DNA of 64,000 nucleotides from Mactra quadrangularis (GCA_025267735.1 CM046300.1:35473322-35537321); one strand, 5' to 3'. Numbered from the stretch's first letter, positions 22,905-36,185 are shown. Notes: generated by a model from the sequence alone, not told the origin. Translations and numbers: made by a program.

Positions 22905-23115
22905 TTCAATTTTTGTTGGGTTTTATGCTGTAGCAACACCTTATAAAGGTTATATCACAGCGGTCAGTCCACCTACTCACTGTTCCTGGAGAGGCTTTAT
23001 CTCTGGATTTAGCTGTTAACAAACTACTAGGTGCATACTTCGTCAGTGACTGATAACTGCCCTACATGATTTAGAATCAGGTGAAGGAGGCAGAATGGCC
23101 GTAGAAATTATTAAT
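22905..23115 (-). repeat. Interspersed repeat, SINE-like, copy 1
   Basis: GTTGGGTTTTATGC, CTAGGTGCATACTT, TCAGTGACTG, GATTTAGAATCAG and GTAGAAATTATT are shared with 48950-49230 and 57675-57950. At 57675 a tRNA-like B box on the minus strand lies at the far end, so the family is probably a tRNA-derived SINE in minus orientation. Confidence 0.6.
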
Positions 23116-23119
23116 GGTG

Positions 23120-25720
23120 TCGATTACATGTTTTTTCATACTCTCTTCACAATAAAATCTGCTTGAGTCAATTACAATATTGAACGATTGAATTTACGTA
23201 TTACTATGATTACTGTTGTAATTAGTCAAAGCTATTAACTGTTACAATATGACTTTTATTCAAGAATTTTTCCTTAATCTCTCCAGTTCTTGTCAGATTA
23301 CGCATTGGTGAAATGAAACTTTTCCATCATAAGCCTTTATTCTTCATTGAATAGATTTTATAGATTTTATAATCCCATAGCTCTCACAGTATACTTCAAA
23401 CTGTACCTTCACAGAGAAAAAAATCTACATTATTTTTTTATTCTTGAAAGGGTTTGATACTCTAGTATTCAAGTCAGGGTGCTACTTAATATATCATAGT
23501 CTACACTAATAGTGTGACTTTACCAATGATAATTCACACTATTTTATTGCACAAGATTTTCAAAAGACCCCCCCCCCAAAAAAAAAACCAAAAAACTTCA
23601 AAACAGAGGATTTTCCAAATGTACTGACTTGTAAGTATTTAAACCCGATATAGTCATGGATGGATTTTATTGCAAGTATTTTATCCATTGTGATACTCAT
23701 TGACAAAATGTATATTGATGATTTTATCCTTGTTAATTTTTTTTCACTTAAGGACTTGCATCCAATGCGCCGTAAAATTCAGGTTTAATTGCACATGACC
23801 CGAACAGTTACAGACCGGAAATAATTATCTTTAAAACAAACCCAATACGCGGGAATCAGCACTTAAAATAATGTATACAGTACAAGTATTAGCATTTCCA
23901 AAAATGCTTGAAATCGTCGGTTAGCCATGTATGACATCTCATTTAGTAATGCATTCTTGAAAGCAATATATGTGTCAGAGTTTAACAATTTCGTCATGTT
24001 CCGACCGAGCACGTACAAACTCATTTTCAGTATGGTATACTTTATAATTCACCTGTTCATTTGGCAAGAAATTATATTTATTGATAACCAATCCAGATTA
24101 TTCGATTCAAAAACATGTTCTGTCCCATATTCCGACGGCTAATCGAACGTAGATTATATTTCTTTACAAGAAAATATTGACACAAAACATCAAAGGTCCC
24201 CAAACAATTAATTGCACGAAATGCTGCTTACGCCTGTGATCTCTATAAATGAGGGATTAAAATTCTTTAAAAAATGTTTATTAACCGTTAATTAAACCAT
24301 TCATGTTTGATAATTTGATAAATAAATGTACAATATATAAAAGGATCTTTATCAGTGATGGTCTGATAATCCTTCTCTGATTATGGTGCCAGTCACAGTG
24401 TCTTCGTCAGTGGTTTAGACTGTGACTTTCTATAAATAGACTGGCTTGGGTGCTGTTAGGTATAGGCGATTAAAATTGGACTCCGATCGGAATACTACTA
24501 TTAATCTTTTCATAACAGAGTATTCATTGTTAACACAATGAATACAAAAATCCGTCATTTAAAATCAGAAGTAGCATGATTGTAATAGTAAGAACTGCGT
24601 TTTTTGTTACCTTAGAAGCTACCTCAACAACATGTAACTCAAACAGTGCTCATATATACATGTTATTATTTTGCTGTTGCAACTGTTTTAAAAGGAATCC
24701 CATATCTAGGTCTGTATTTACTTATTCTATGATAAAAGTTAAAACATGTTTTTTTTAGTTCAGAATATGTTTTCAATTTCTGAAATTTGTTACCATGGCA
24801 AACAAATACTCACCATTCAAAAAAGTGCTTTCATTATGAGACAACATATAAAACTGTTAAACTACCAATTTAGAAATAAAAAGTTTGAAGAGAGATCATT
24901 ATTTCCAAATCAAGCCATTTATTTTGTACTATTGCCATGGGTACAGCTAGACTTCACCCAAAATTGTTAAAAAATGTTAAAAATTCAATGTTGAAATGAT
25001 AATTGATAGATTGCCCTGTCATATGACAGAATAAGAGTTACTTTTGCTCTATGGTCAAATTTAGGGATAAACGAACATTCTTTTTTGCATCTATTAAATG
25101 TTATATAAATAATATTTTGCTATCACATCATACGCTTTTTAGATGATATCCTTGAAATTAATGAATAGTGATTGAGATTTTCGTACATTAAAGATTATTC
25201 AGATCTGTCACATTAACTTTCGAATCAACTGAATTGACTAGTTTTCCAAACTATAAATGAACTGTCGAGAAATTTTATATTTAGATTTGACGATTCTCGC
25301 CTTGCCGTTGTAGAAGTAACCGTTTAAGATAATCGTTAACATTTTTATAGAAGCGTATAGTTTCTGGTTTAATTTTGTCACACTGTACATGAGTTACCCG
25401 TGGATTTCTTTTTCTTAAGAAGAGACGTAAAGTTAGTTATCATTTTTTCCGGGATATTGAATATGAATAAAACTTGAATTCCCCAATGTGTTAAAAATCA
25501 AATTCATGAAACCCTCCGACGAATTTAATCTATTTCTCCGTGTAAGGTGGACACTGGGATGTTTAAAAAGGGCCTTTAAGTCCTGATTCGTTTGAGTTTA
25601 TGTAAAATACACATTAAGAGGAACGTCTTGGTGCAGTTTTACCAATGTTTCAAAACTAATGATTTCTCGGGTGAAACATAGGGTTTATTGCTAAGAACAC
25701 AGTGATTCATATTGGGTGGG
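23120..25720. other. AT-rich stretch without recognised genes
   Basis: Short frames (23927-24142, 24576-24758, 24746-24970 on plus) lack domains and splice context. A C/A homopolymer pair sits at 23570-23587. Nothing else was recognised. Confidence 0.4.
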
Positions 25721-25731
25721 TATAGGATTAG

Positions 25732-26129
25732 CAATCTCCGTAAACAGATATCCTGTACAGCATTGTCCTACAGGTTCTCTACTGTCTCCATGGAAAGTCA
25801 CGTCGAGATGATCTTTGGGTCGACCAATCAATGCGTAGCTTTTATCTAGATGAAAACACTATTAATCACATTTTGATTTCGTAATTTCTATTTTTAGACC
25901 AAGGTTGGCAAGCTAATTTAACATCGGTATTATTCACATTCTGTGATTGGACGGCTCATTTCAAATCGCGTGACGTAGACGATGTAAACCAGTTACGTAT
26001 CATAACAATCTCGTCATGAATATTATGATGAGAAAATGTCACCTGAACGTGACCTTCGTTTGAAAAAGGCCAGATCTAAATTAGTGAGTAGGCGAGCGGA
26101 AAATTTTAGATCAGGTTTTAATCAGATTG
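25732..26129 (+). mobile_element. CAATCT-family MITE, full-length copy 2
   Basis: The 398-bp element begins CAATCTCCGTAAAC and ends TTTTAATCAGATTG. TAGGATTAG flanks it directly on both sides (25723-25731 and 26130-26138). It is the reference copy for the family because both ends and the interior are present. Confidence 0.85.
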
Positions 26130-26139
26130 TAGGATTAGG

Positions 26140-26950
26140 GATAAACTTTTTTGGATATTGATAAGTTTTGTTTTAACTAGGTAAAATAAGCTTTATTGCA
26201 AGTCAGCAATCTTGGAATAATGGTGATCAGAGACTTTCTATAGCCCTGGTGAATAGGTGGGAATGGTAGCGGAAATGACCGCCCTAAACAGACCAGTGAA
26301 CCCCCATGGTGTAAAAATCCCTGCCCGTGCCCCTCCCTGTACCTTATGCATGCTTGTCCATGCTCCGTGTCCCATGCTAATTTGCTTCTCTTTTTCAGCA
26401 CATCTTTTGTTATATTTTGTTAATTTCCTTTGGTATAATAAACATGCCAGTTTAAAATACACATTTCTTTCGGGTTTCTCTTCTCGTGTTTTGTCTATTT
26501 CAGATTCTGACTGATTTGTATTGATCAAGAAATGTGTACAAGACAATGCTACGAGGTAATTTTCTAATAATCTACACTTTCACGAAAAAAGGACTTTGTC
26601 CTCAAGTTTATTTTGGACAATCATTTTGCTATTGTAATCAACGTTACAACAAATATATGTGTCATTAGGAAGTCAAATACAGTAGGTTTTTTTAAACCAT
26701 ATTATACAAAATAAAACTGACAAACATGTTTGGATAAGATCTAATTCAATTGTTTTAATTTCTGTCAAAAAACTGTTTAGTTTAGTCTCAAGTGAAATGC
26801 GAGTTTGTTGTTTTAAGTTCACACTAAAAACCCATGGTATTTTATCTTGAAACATTTTATGTATTTTCATTATTAAGATCATCTAACAACAGTCATTCCA
26901 CCGACAGTTGAATACAATTTAACTATGAACGATTCGTCAATATCTGAAGG
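26140..26950. other. No recognised gene
   Basis: The frames at 26177-26546 on minus and 26257-26514 on plus overlap each other in a moderately G+C-rich patch (26260-26380). I see no conserved motif. It may be an unrecognised repeat. Confidence 0.35.
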
Positions 26951-26959
26951 GAGTTCAGT

Positions 26960-27228
26960 TACCACGAACGTTACAGAACGTTTCGTAACGATACATTCGG
27001 AACTCTACGGCCATTTGCTGCGAATAATCTTCATATTTAGACGCTATATTAGAAACTACCGGTGTTAAACAAATATATGGTCGTGTAGGGAATGAGTGAT
27101 GTGTTGTCTTTAATCCGTTAATTTTGAAACATCACTCATTGCCTTAACGATCGCATATTTGTGTATTAGATTAGATTATTAATGGCCGAGGAGGTCTGAA
27201 TGTATCGTTATGTAACGTTCTGTTACGG
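26960..27228. mobile_element. Near-complete palindrome, CATTCGGAAC family
   Basis: The left arm has CAGAACGTTTCGTAACGATA then CATTCGGAAC…CTACGGCCATT. The right arm has AATGGCCGAGGAGGTCTGAA then TGTATCGTTATGTAACGTTCTG. Matching blocks continue inward (CAAATATATGGTCGT / ACGATCGCATATTTG; GAGTGATGTGTT / AAACATCACTC), so almost the whole ~270 bp folds back. Confidence 0.7.
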
Positions 27229-27269
27229 GTTTTTTATTGAACATGCTACTGGTTGTGTTTCAAAAGTAG

Positions 27270-27333
27270 TGGCATTCGGAACACTTCGACTGTTAATTAA
27301 ATGTAAGAATAAACAGCCGAGGAGCTCCAAATG
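27270..27333. mobile_element. Micro inverted-repeat element, CATTCGGAAC family
   Basis: CATTCGGAACACTTCGACTGTT faces AACAGCCGAGGAGCTCCAAATG over ~64 bp. The ends relate it to the element at 2511-2580. No target duplication was seen. Confidence 0.5.
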
Positions 27334-27364
27334 TAATTGACACAAGCTGCTGCCTCGGTAATTT

Positions 27365-29161
27365 GATCTAGCGGGATCTAGAGTTATGGAAATTCTCTAA
27401 TCCTAGTTAACTATATCGGGCGAGACTACAGCTACTGAACATCCTTTTCGTACACGCCCATCTGAGGCGAGGTTTGAGTTACGGAAGTTCCGTCATCCAA
27501 CATAACTACATGAGACATCGCTTCAGTTGCTTCAGAACTTCCGTTATCCTAGACAACACTTAATAGCTGGACTAAAGAAACGGAACTTCCGTTATCTTAG
27601 TCAGCTTTATATAGCAGGACTAGAGTTACGGAATTTCCGTTATCCTAATCAGCTCTATATAGCAGGACTTTAGTTACGGAATTTCCGTTATCCTAGACAG
27701 TTCTATACAGCAGGACTAGAGTAACGGAACTTCCGTTATCCTAGACAGATCTATATAGCAGGACTAGAGAAACGGAACTTCCGCTATCCTAGTCAGCTAT
27801 ATATAGCAGGACTAGAGTAACGGAACTTCCATTATCCTAGATAGCAGGACTAGAGTAACGGAACTTCAGTTATCCTAGAAAACTCTTAATAGCTGAACTA
27901 GAGCTACAGAATTTTCGTTATCCTAGACAGCTCAAAACAGCAGGACTAGAGTAACGGAACTTCCGTTATCCTAGACAGTACTATACAGCAGGACTAGAGT
28001 TACGAAATTTCCGTTATCCTAGTCAGCTCTATATAGCAGGACTAGAGAAACGGAACTTTCGTTATCCTAGTCAACTATATATAGTAGGACTAGAGTAACG
28101 GAACTTCCGTTACCCTAGACAAATCTATATAGCATGACTAGAGTTACGGAATTTTTGTTATCCTAGTCAGCTCTATATAGCAGGACTAGAGAAACGGAAC
28201 TTCCGTTATCCTAGTCAGCTATATATAGCAGGACTAGAGTAACGGAACTTCCATTATCCTAAATAGCAGGACTAGAGTTACGGAATTTTGATATCCTAGT
28301 CAGCTCTATATAGCAGGACTAGAGAAATGGAACTTCCGTTACCCTAGACAGATCTATATAGCAGGACTAGAGCTACGGAATTTTTGTTATCCTAGTCAGC
28401 TCTATATAGCAGCACTAGAGAAACGGAACTTGCGTTATCCTAGTCAGCTATATATAGCAGGACTAGAGTAACGGAACTTCCCAAGACAGATCTATATAGC
28501 AGGACTAGAGTTACGGAATTTTCGTTATCCTAGTCAGCTCTCTATAGCAGGACTAGAGAAACGGAACTTCCGTTATCCTAGTCAGCTATATATAGCAGGA
28601 CTTGGGTAACGGAACTTCCGTTATCCTAGACAGCTGGACTAGAAATACGGAACTTCCGTTATCCTAGACAGTTCTTTATAGCAGGACTAGGGAAACGGAA
28701 CTTCCGTTATCCTAGACAGTTCTTTATAGCAGGACTATTGTTACGGAATTTTCGTTATCCTAGTCAGCTCTATATAGCAGGACTAGAGAAACGGAACTTC
28801 CATTATCCTGGACAGATCTATATAGCAGGACTACAGTTACGGAATTTTTGTTATCCTAATCAGCTCTATATAGCAGGACTAGAGAAACGGAACTTCCATT
28901 ATCCTGGACAGATCTATATCGCAGGACTAGAGAAACGGAACTTCCATTATCCTAGACAAAATGTATGGCATGCATAGAGTTACGGAACTTCTGTTATTCT
29001 AGACAGCTTACTATAGCAGGACTAGAGTTACGGAACTTGCGTTAACCTAGAAAGCTCTATATTGCAGGACTAGAGTTACAAAACTTCCGTTATCCTAGAC
29101 AGCTTTATATAGCAGGACTAGAGTTACGAAACTTCCGTTATCCTAGACAGATCTATATAGC
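27365..29161. repeat. 48-bp palindromic satellite, left block
   Basis: The unit is about AGCAGGACTAGAGTTACGG-AACTTCCGTTATCCTAG-ACAGCTCTATAT, 48 bases. Its centre is a dyad: TAACGGAA-C-TTCCGTTA, flanked by CTAG and CTAG. The array continues at 30060 after a LINE insertion. Because 48 is a multiple of three, frames can stay open across units, giving a 16-residue peptide repeat at 28738-28977; this is not taken as a gene. Confidence 0.9.
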
Positions 29162-30059
29162 TTCTTCTGCTTCTGCCTTTTAATGGCCACCATCAACAAG
29201 TTGATTATTATGCCATTTTGGGGATAAGCGCCAAGATTAAAAGATAGAGTTAAAAGTTGGAGTATATACAGGTTAAAAACAAGAATTACTTTTTAGACAA
29301 AGAGTTGGGACACTTGAGTTTTGAAGGCCTCAAGTGACCCTGCCGACACAGCATCGGGTGGTAGCTTGTTCCACTGACGAATGCTTCTAGGAAAAAATGA
29401 CTCCTTCCTGTAGTCGTTTCTACACTGTGGGATTTGAAAAGTAAACTCGTGTCCATACCGAGTACGTTTGTTATTTGGAATTAAACGTGAGTCTTTATCA
29501 CTGATAAACACTAGATTTCTATCTATCTTGTATAACATAGTGAGTCTAGCATCGCGTCTACGGTCTTCCGATGAACGCCACTGCAGATGTTGGATCATGT
29601 CTGACACACTTGACCTATTACCATGTCTATTTGAGACATACCTACCTGCACGTCTTTGTACTTGTTCAATCCTGTTAGTGTCTTTGACCTGGTACGGATC
29701 CCAGACTGTGCTGGCATATTCAACAGTAGGTCTCACTAAAGATTTATAAGCTTGGGTTTTTACAGAAGTTGAAGAAATATTTAAGTTCCTTTTGAGAAAT
29801 CCAAGTGTTCCGTTAGCTTTACTGCAGATCTTACTTATATGATCTCCCCAACGTAAGTCTGACGAAATATTACATCCTAGGTACTTAACACTTGAGACAT
29901 TTTCTAATATATGACCATGTAGACTATACTGAGATATTACTGGATGTGTCTTACGAGTCACTGAGATAACATTACACTTTTGTGGGTGGAAGGCCATTTT
30001 CCATTTAGATTCCCATATCGGTAATTTATCTAAATCTGACTGGAGAGTTGCAGCATCTC
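29162..30059 (-). mobile_element. 5-prime-truncated non-LTR retrotransposon (LINE) inside satellite
   Basis: The minus frame 29997-29293 (234 codons) is the C-terminal part of a Jockey/CR1-type reverse transcriptase. It has the block after the palm (VSSVKYLGCNISSDLRWGDHI), the thumb region (YKSLVRPTVEYASTVWDPY) and the typical tail (SFFPRSIRQWNKLPPDAV). The frame is open to a natural stop. The catalytic palm motif is missing, so the insertion is 5-prime truncated. Beyond the stop lies a short 3-prime UTR ending in a GCAGAAGCAGAAG repeat rather than poly(A), as in CR1-like elements. Satellite sequence resumes directly at both edges. Confidence 0.85.
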
Positions 30060-31620
30060 TAGCTGGACTAGAAAAACAGAACTTCCGTTATCCTAGACAG
30101 CTCTATATAGCAGGACTAGAGTAACAGAATTTACGTTGACCTAGACAGCTCATAATAGCAGGACTAGAGTTACGGAACTTCCGTTATCCTAGACAGATCT
30201 ATATATCAGGACTAGAGTTACGAAACTTCCGTCATCCTAGACAGATCTATATAGCAGGACTAGAGATACGGAGTTATTGATCTAGTCCGCTCTATATAGC
30301 AGGACTAGAGTTACGGAACTTCTGTTATCCTAGACAGCTCTATATAGCTGGACTAGAGAAATGGAACTTCCGTTATCTTAGTCAGCTCTATATAGCAGGA
30401 CTAGAGTTACGGAATTTCCATTATCCTAGACAGTTCTATATAGCAGGACTAGAGTTACGGAACTTGCGTTATCCTAGACAGCTCTGTAAAGCAGAACTAT
30501 AGTTACGGAAGTTCTGTATCCTAGACAGCTCTATATAGCAGGACTAGAGATATAGAACTTCCATAACCCTAGACAGATCTATATAACATGCTAGAGTAAC
30601 GAAACTTCCGTTATCCTAGACAGATCTATAAAACATGCTAGAGTAACGGAGCTTCCGTTATCCGTTTTCCTCGATAAGTTTATATAGCAAGGCTAGAGTA
30701 ACAGAATTTCCATTACCCTAGACGAGTCTATGAAGCAAGTCTAACGTAAAAATTTCCATAATCCTAGACAACTCTTTAGCAAGGCTTGAGTACCAGAATT
30801 TCCGTTATGCTAGAAAAGTTTAACTAGCAAGGCTAGAGTAACAAAACTTCCATTATCCTAGACAACTCAGCAACAAGGCACGAGTAACGGAACTTCCGTT
30901 ATCCGCTATCAGTCTATATAGCAAGCTTGGAGTAACGGAACTCTCTTCATCCAAGAAAACCCAGCAGTAAGGCCAGAGTAACTTCCATTAGCCTTGACTA
31001 CACTATAGCAAGGATAGAGTAACGGAGCTTCCATTATCCTTGACAACTCTATAGCCTGGCTAAAGTTACAAAACTTCCACTTTCCTTGACAACTCTATAT
31101 AGCAAGGCTAGAGTAACTGAGTTCCCGTTATCATATACGAGTCTATGTAGCAAGGCTACAGTAACAGAACTTCCATTTTCCTAGTCAACTCTATAGCAAA
31201 GCTACAGTAACATAACTTCGATTATCCCAGCTTGGGTAGAGGTATGGAACTTCCGTTACCCTCGATAAGTCTATATAGCAAGACTAGAGTAACAGTACTT
31301 CATTTATTCTAGACAACACTAAAGCAAAGCTTAAGAAACGGGTCTTCCGTTATCCTCGATAAGTCTATATAGCTAGACTAGACAAACGGAACTTCCGTTA
31401 TCCTAGACAGACCTATATAGCTGGACTAGAGAAACGAAACTTCCGTTATCCTAGACAGCTCTATATAGCAGGACTAGAGTTATGAAACTTCCGTTATCCT
31501 AGACAAGTCTATGTAGCAAGGCTAGAGTTACGGAGCTTCCATTATCCTAGACACATCAATAGAAAGGCTAGAGTAACGGAACTTCCGTTTTAATTGACAA
31601 CACTAGAGGCTAGCGAAGGT
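30060..31620. repeat. 48-bp palindromic satellite, right block
   Basis: The same unit as at 27365-29161. Units are well conserved to about 30600 and then degrade, with length changes and altered flanks (for example AGCAAGGCTAGAGTAACGG), up to about 31600. This is consistent with less homogenisation at the array edge. Confidence 0.9.
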
Positions 31621-31737
31621 ACTAAAATATGATCGTCTCTGATTTTGGTAAATTTGTAAATGTAATCGTACATGAATAAAGTAAATTCTCACTGAACAAA
31701 ACAACATCTGAGTCTTTTCAATCGAAATCAATGAAAA

Positions 31738-32665
31738 CAAGAGCTGTCAGAGGAGACAGCATGCTCGACTTAGTTAGTGTTTGTCACAGGAGTAAAAAAT
31801 ATGTATAAGGAGTTATAAACCTAGTCACATGAGGTGTGGTTGATAATAAGAAACATATATTTAAAGTTTGAAGTCAATACCTTAAAAAATAAAACAGTTG
31901 CAGTAAAAACAAACATTTCTTAAAGAAAACTCTAAGTTCAAGGGGAGATAATTCTAAAAAAATATATTTGGAGTTATACACCTTGTCACATGAGATTTGG
32001 TTGATAATAAGGAATGTACATTTAAAGTTTGAAGTCAATACCTATAGAAATAAAACAGTTGCAGTAAAAACAAACACTTTTTAAAGAAAACTCTAAGTTC
32101 AAGGGGAGATAATTCTAAAAAAATATATTTGGAGTTATACACCTCGTCACATGAGATGTGGTTGATAATAAGGAATGTACATTTAAAGTTTGAAGTCAAT
32201 ACCTAAAGGAATAAAACAGTTGCAGTCAAAACAAACATTTTTGAAAGAAAACTCTAAGTTCAAGGGGAGATAATTCTGAAAAAAATATATTTAGCTTTAT
32301 GAACCTTGTCACATGAGATGTGGTTGATAATAAGAAGCATATATTTAAAGTTTGAAGTTAATATCTTAAGAAATAACAAAGATATAGGAGAAAGTATTTT
32401 ACTGCACAAAAACTTTAATCTGTGCACAAAAACTTTAATCAGTTCAAGAGGAGATAATTCTGAAAGAAATGTGTTTGGAGTTATATACCTTGTCACATGA
32501 GATGTGGTTGATAGTAAGGAACATATATTTAAAGTTTGAAGTTAATATCTTAAGAAATAACAAAGATATAGAAGAAAGTATTTTACTGCACAAAAACTTT
32601 AATCAGAAAGGTGGACGCGGACGCCGGGGCGAGTAGGAGAGCTCTACATTACAACGTAAAGTCGA
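31738..32665 (+). mobile_element. Pearl-like element with internal ~160-bp tandem repeats
   Basis: The left end is CAAGAGCTGTCAGAGGAGACAG-CATGCTCGAC. The interior repeats about every 160 bases with AAGGGGAGATAATTCT, GTCACATGAGATGTGGTTGA and ATTTAAAGTTTGAAGTC. The right end is GGACGCCGGGGCGAGTAGGA followed by GTCGAGCTAAA. A short head, an internal ~160-bp array and a fixed tail match the published description of bivalve pearl elements and the BIV160 satellite. The link is by architecture, not by sequence search. Confidence 0.6.
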
Positions 32666-32973
32666 GCTAAAAAGGAACAATAATTCTCAAAAGGTGATTA
32701 ATATAGAAGCGTACTTTGTAGCGCTAAACCGTAACCTTTTATTGTGGCGTATTGATTTCTTGTGGGTGTTCACTAAGCCAAAGGACATTATATAAATAGT
32801 TCTATTTTTGAGGATAAAAATTTTCCTGAAAATTAACATTTCTGGGTTTAAATCCACCATTTTATAATTCAATTAATATTTCCTTGCAAAAATCTATAAA
32901 ACAGCCTCTCATGCTGATATACACCAACTCTTTACCACTCGACTTGTACCAACTGTTTACAAAAAAAGCATCC

Positions 32974-33183
32974 CTAATCTAACAGCGGTATTATTTGCAA
33001 TCTGATAGGACGGCTCATTTCAGATTGCAATATGTAGACGATGTAAACACGTATCATAACTATTTCGCCATTCATATTATGATGAGTAAAGGTAACCTGA
33101 ACGTGACCCTCGCTTGAAAAAGACCAGATCAAAATTAGTGAGTAAGCGAGCGGAAAAATTTAGATCGGGTTTTAATCAGATTG
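32974..33183 (+). mobile_element. CAATCT-family MITE copy 3 (5-prime truncated)
   Basis: The interior and right end (…GTAAGCGAGCGGAAAA…TTTTAATCAGATTG) match 25732-26129. The left end is missing. Confidence 0.75.
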
Positions 33184-33219
33184 AGTGCATGCATATGCAT
33201 GTTCATCGATTTACAGCTA

Positions 33220-33475
33220 TCATGCCTGGTCAACTAGCATTTATCTATTAATCTCCATATGAAGTTTATTTACTCCGCTCAGTGTAGACAACATATTGGG
33301 GCAACAGAATTATGCCACTCTCGCAGGTGCCCTTTCAAACCTGTGTGGAGTGAATCAATGGCAGGCATATTTCTTGCTTAAGGAAATTAACAGTGCTCAT
33401 GGTGGGGTTCGAAACCGGGACCTCTCGATCCCTAAGCACACCTCCTACCACTGAACGTCTGCTCCTTAATGGTTC
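33220..33475 (-). repeat. tRNA-derived SINE
   Basis: The reverse complement of GGGGTTCGAAACCGGGACCT provides a pol III B box, with tRNA-like sequence to its right. The left part (GGAGTGAATCAATGGCAGGC, TTGCTTAAGGAAATTA) is the tail. Related tails occur at 37885-38150 and 41160-41220. Confidence 0.5.
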
Positions 33476-33479
33476 CATG

Positions 33480-36185
33480 TAGACACACAAGGTAATTATG
33501 TCAGTACAGTAATAGGAAATAATATTTGTCTATCTTATATGACAATCCCACTTATCTATAAATGATAGTCAAGGAAATGGCCTGTCATGGTTTAAAGTTA
33601 TCTCCGAATTCATCTCTGATTTTGCAATAGATGACATAATTGAAAATGAAATTCAGTATAGATTTCCAGGGAAAACACAATTTACATAATATAATGAACA
33701 GTATAAAAAAGAGGAAGATGGCTCAGCAAGTAAATATAACACTGATGTAGTTCCATGTTCTGCCAGCTTCATTTTAAATGGTAAATTTGCATGTCTGAAC
33801 CTTTATGAAAACTAGATGGGAGCCCGTGCAAGCACCGCTTTAGGTAATGACAATAAGGGGAAATAACCGCTGCAGGGAGTTTGGTCTATTTTTAGTTTTA
33901 TCTAGAACTATTTTTAGACACAAAAAACCCATTATTTTTGTTGATTTTTGGCAGTTTTTGCAAATATCAAGAGGCTTTGTCTAATAGGAATTGTCAACTT
34001 GATATGCCGGTGTATAGGTGCTCCAGCGACAAACAAGAGAATTATTCAAAGCTGCACAGTTTTGTACACAAAACAGGAAACTCGCAAATTTAATAGTATA
34101 CATAAAGGGATGGTGAGGAAAAGGATGAAAATCTAACAACTTACTGTGGCCTAACATTTATGTACTACAATGTGCTAGTACTTACGTATGAGATAATTTG
34201 AAGTTACTTTCCATATGGGAACAATATAATGTGTTCAATTCAGTCATGACAGTTAATGTATTGATTAGCATAATTCCTACATGCAGCTGAAAAGCCATTG
34301 ATGATAATAAAAGTTTGGTGCCAATCAAAGGCGACCAGCATGGTCCAAAAGCAAAAACACAATAAACATTTACATGTATTTGAACTTGCTTAAAAACTAC
34401 CATTTTTTAGTTATATACCTTATATGTGTATATATAGTGCCAGCCGCCTGTGGTGCCGACTATACAAGTATTGAAAATTGTATACAGCTGTCAGAGGCAC
34501 ATACATTAACCCCACTGATTTAACTATTTACTACAGTACATCTCAACTAACAATTGATTTAAATTAGCAGGGTAAATGTATGTACAAGTATGTCATATCA
34601 GTGGATTATATACTATATTATATACTCAGTGGATTTCGTTAGGAATAAACAAAACGTGAAATATTTGATATAATGTTACATGTAGAAAGCAGTATTCAAT
34701 AATTATGTTATGGCTGCAATAAAAATAAGCTTAAGAGCGAACCCGAGCATCAAGTTCAATATTGAGTTTTATAACCTTGGGTCCTAGTGTTTTTTGGGTA
34801 TTGCGGGTCAAAATCTGACCAATAAAGTGATGTTACCCACATATTCATATGTACAAAATAATTCAATGCAATACAACAAATTTTGGCTTTACATTTGTTT
34901 TATTTTCATATAAAACACAAACATTACCATAATTAAAATAGTTCAATAAAACATGATCTAATGATACAAAAAATTATGTGTCTAGTAATTGGAATCAATG
35001 TACATGTATCATAGGCTGGATGGATTCTGTCATTATTCCTCGAGTCATTGTTTTACAACTGCAAGATGTTCACAGAAAAATGGTATCTATCGTTCATTGT
35101 ATTTCACTATGTCATATTTTCAAATGATTTAGTATTATTAGCATAAAATATCATTTTGTATAGTGCGTAAATATTGATCCAGACCTGACCTTTATGCAAG
35201 AATATTCGTTACATTGAATATGAATGTAGTATTAATGTTCGATTACACCGTGTCCGTGGTGATTATAAGCTAAAATTTAACACACAAACATACTTCTATA
35301 ATTTTACAATCGCTGCTGAAGTGTAGAATAGGCGTGGTACTGATTTTGGTCGGGATATGTGTAGATAATTTATACATCCAAATGTGAAAGGTCAGATCGG
35401 GGGCAATTTTTACGCACAATATGCACAAGTAAAACATTACACTATTATCATACCACAGGGAGATAAAAACTCACTTTATTGAATTGTTTTCATTCATAAC
35501 TTTACAACATAATGATGTTAAAAAAATCCAATCCATGCAAAATAATTCACATGTTGTAATCAATAAAAGATTTGATGTTATGAACTCATTTATTATGGTT
35601 TTTAAAATGTATAAATGATTGTAAATTGGCATTATTTTTAGGGAAATTCTACTTTTAAGCATCAACCTTATATTCAGCTCTTTACTAGTTGACACATGAG
35701 CAAAAATTGGCAATTTTTTCACCTTTATGCAATAGGGCTATTTTTGCCCAAAACAAGGTCTAAAATGATAGTACTTTTTAGAGGCTAAAATTAAGCTATT
35801 CTGCCACTATTGAGCGCCATCTGCACTCATTGATGCCAATTTTATCTGGCAATGACAAGAGGTGTTACCGTCAAACTCAAAAACAACAAACAACTCCACT
35901 GGGACCTACTTTAGGTATTATTGATGGGGATATGTTCAAAATTAAGGACTTTATACTGCAGTTTTTTTGGGGGGTAAAAGCAATTAAGTATACTAAAAAC
36001 ACTACTATTTAGTCCTATTGCATCCCCTTTGAATGAGGGGAGGTGGTTTAGCAAGTAAAAACACGGAATTGACCAATATTAGGTTAAGAAAAAAACAAAT
36101 GGTTACACGCAAGTACATGTAATTCAGTAACATTGATTTCTAAAAACTTAATTTTTTCAATAATATCTACAAAAATAGTAGAAAC
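33480..36185. other. AT-rich region downstream of NOP9, no gene seen
   Basis: No recognisable coding region. On the minus strand, a possible AATAAA poly(A) signal for NOP9 reads from plus-strand TTTATT at 35475-35480, about 880 bases past the stop codon. This is only a candidate. Confidence 0.35.

Noticed and set aside
28738..28977. 79-codon frame with a 16-residue repeat
   Set aside because: It is produced by the 48-bp satellite period; neighbouring units in the same frame carry stops.
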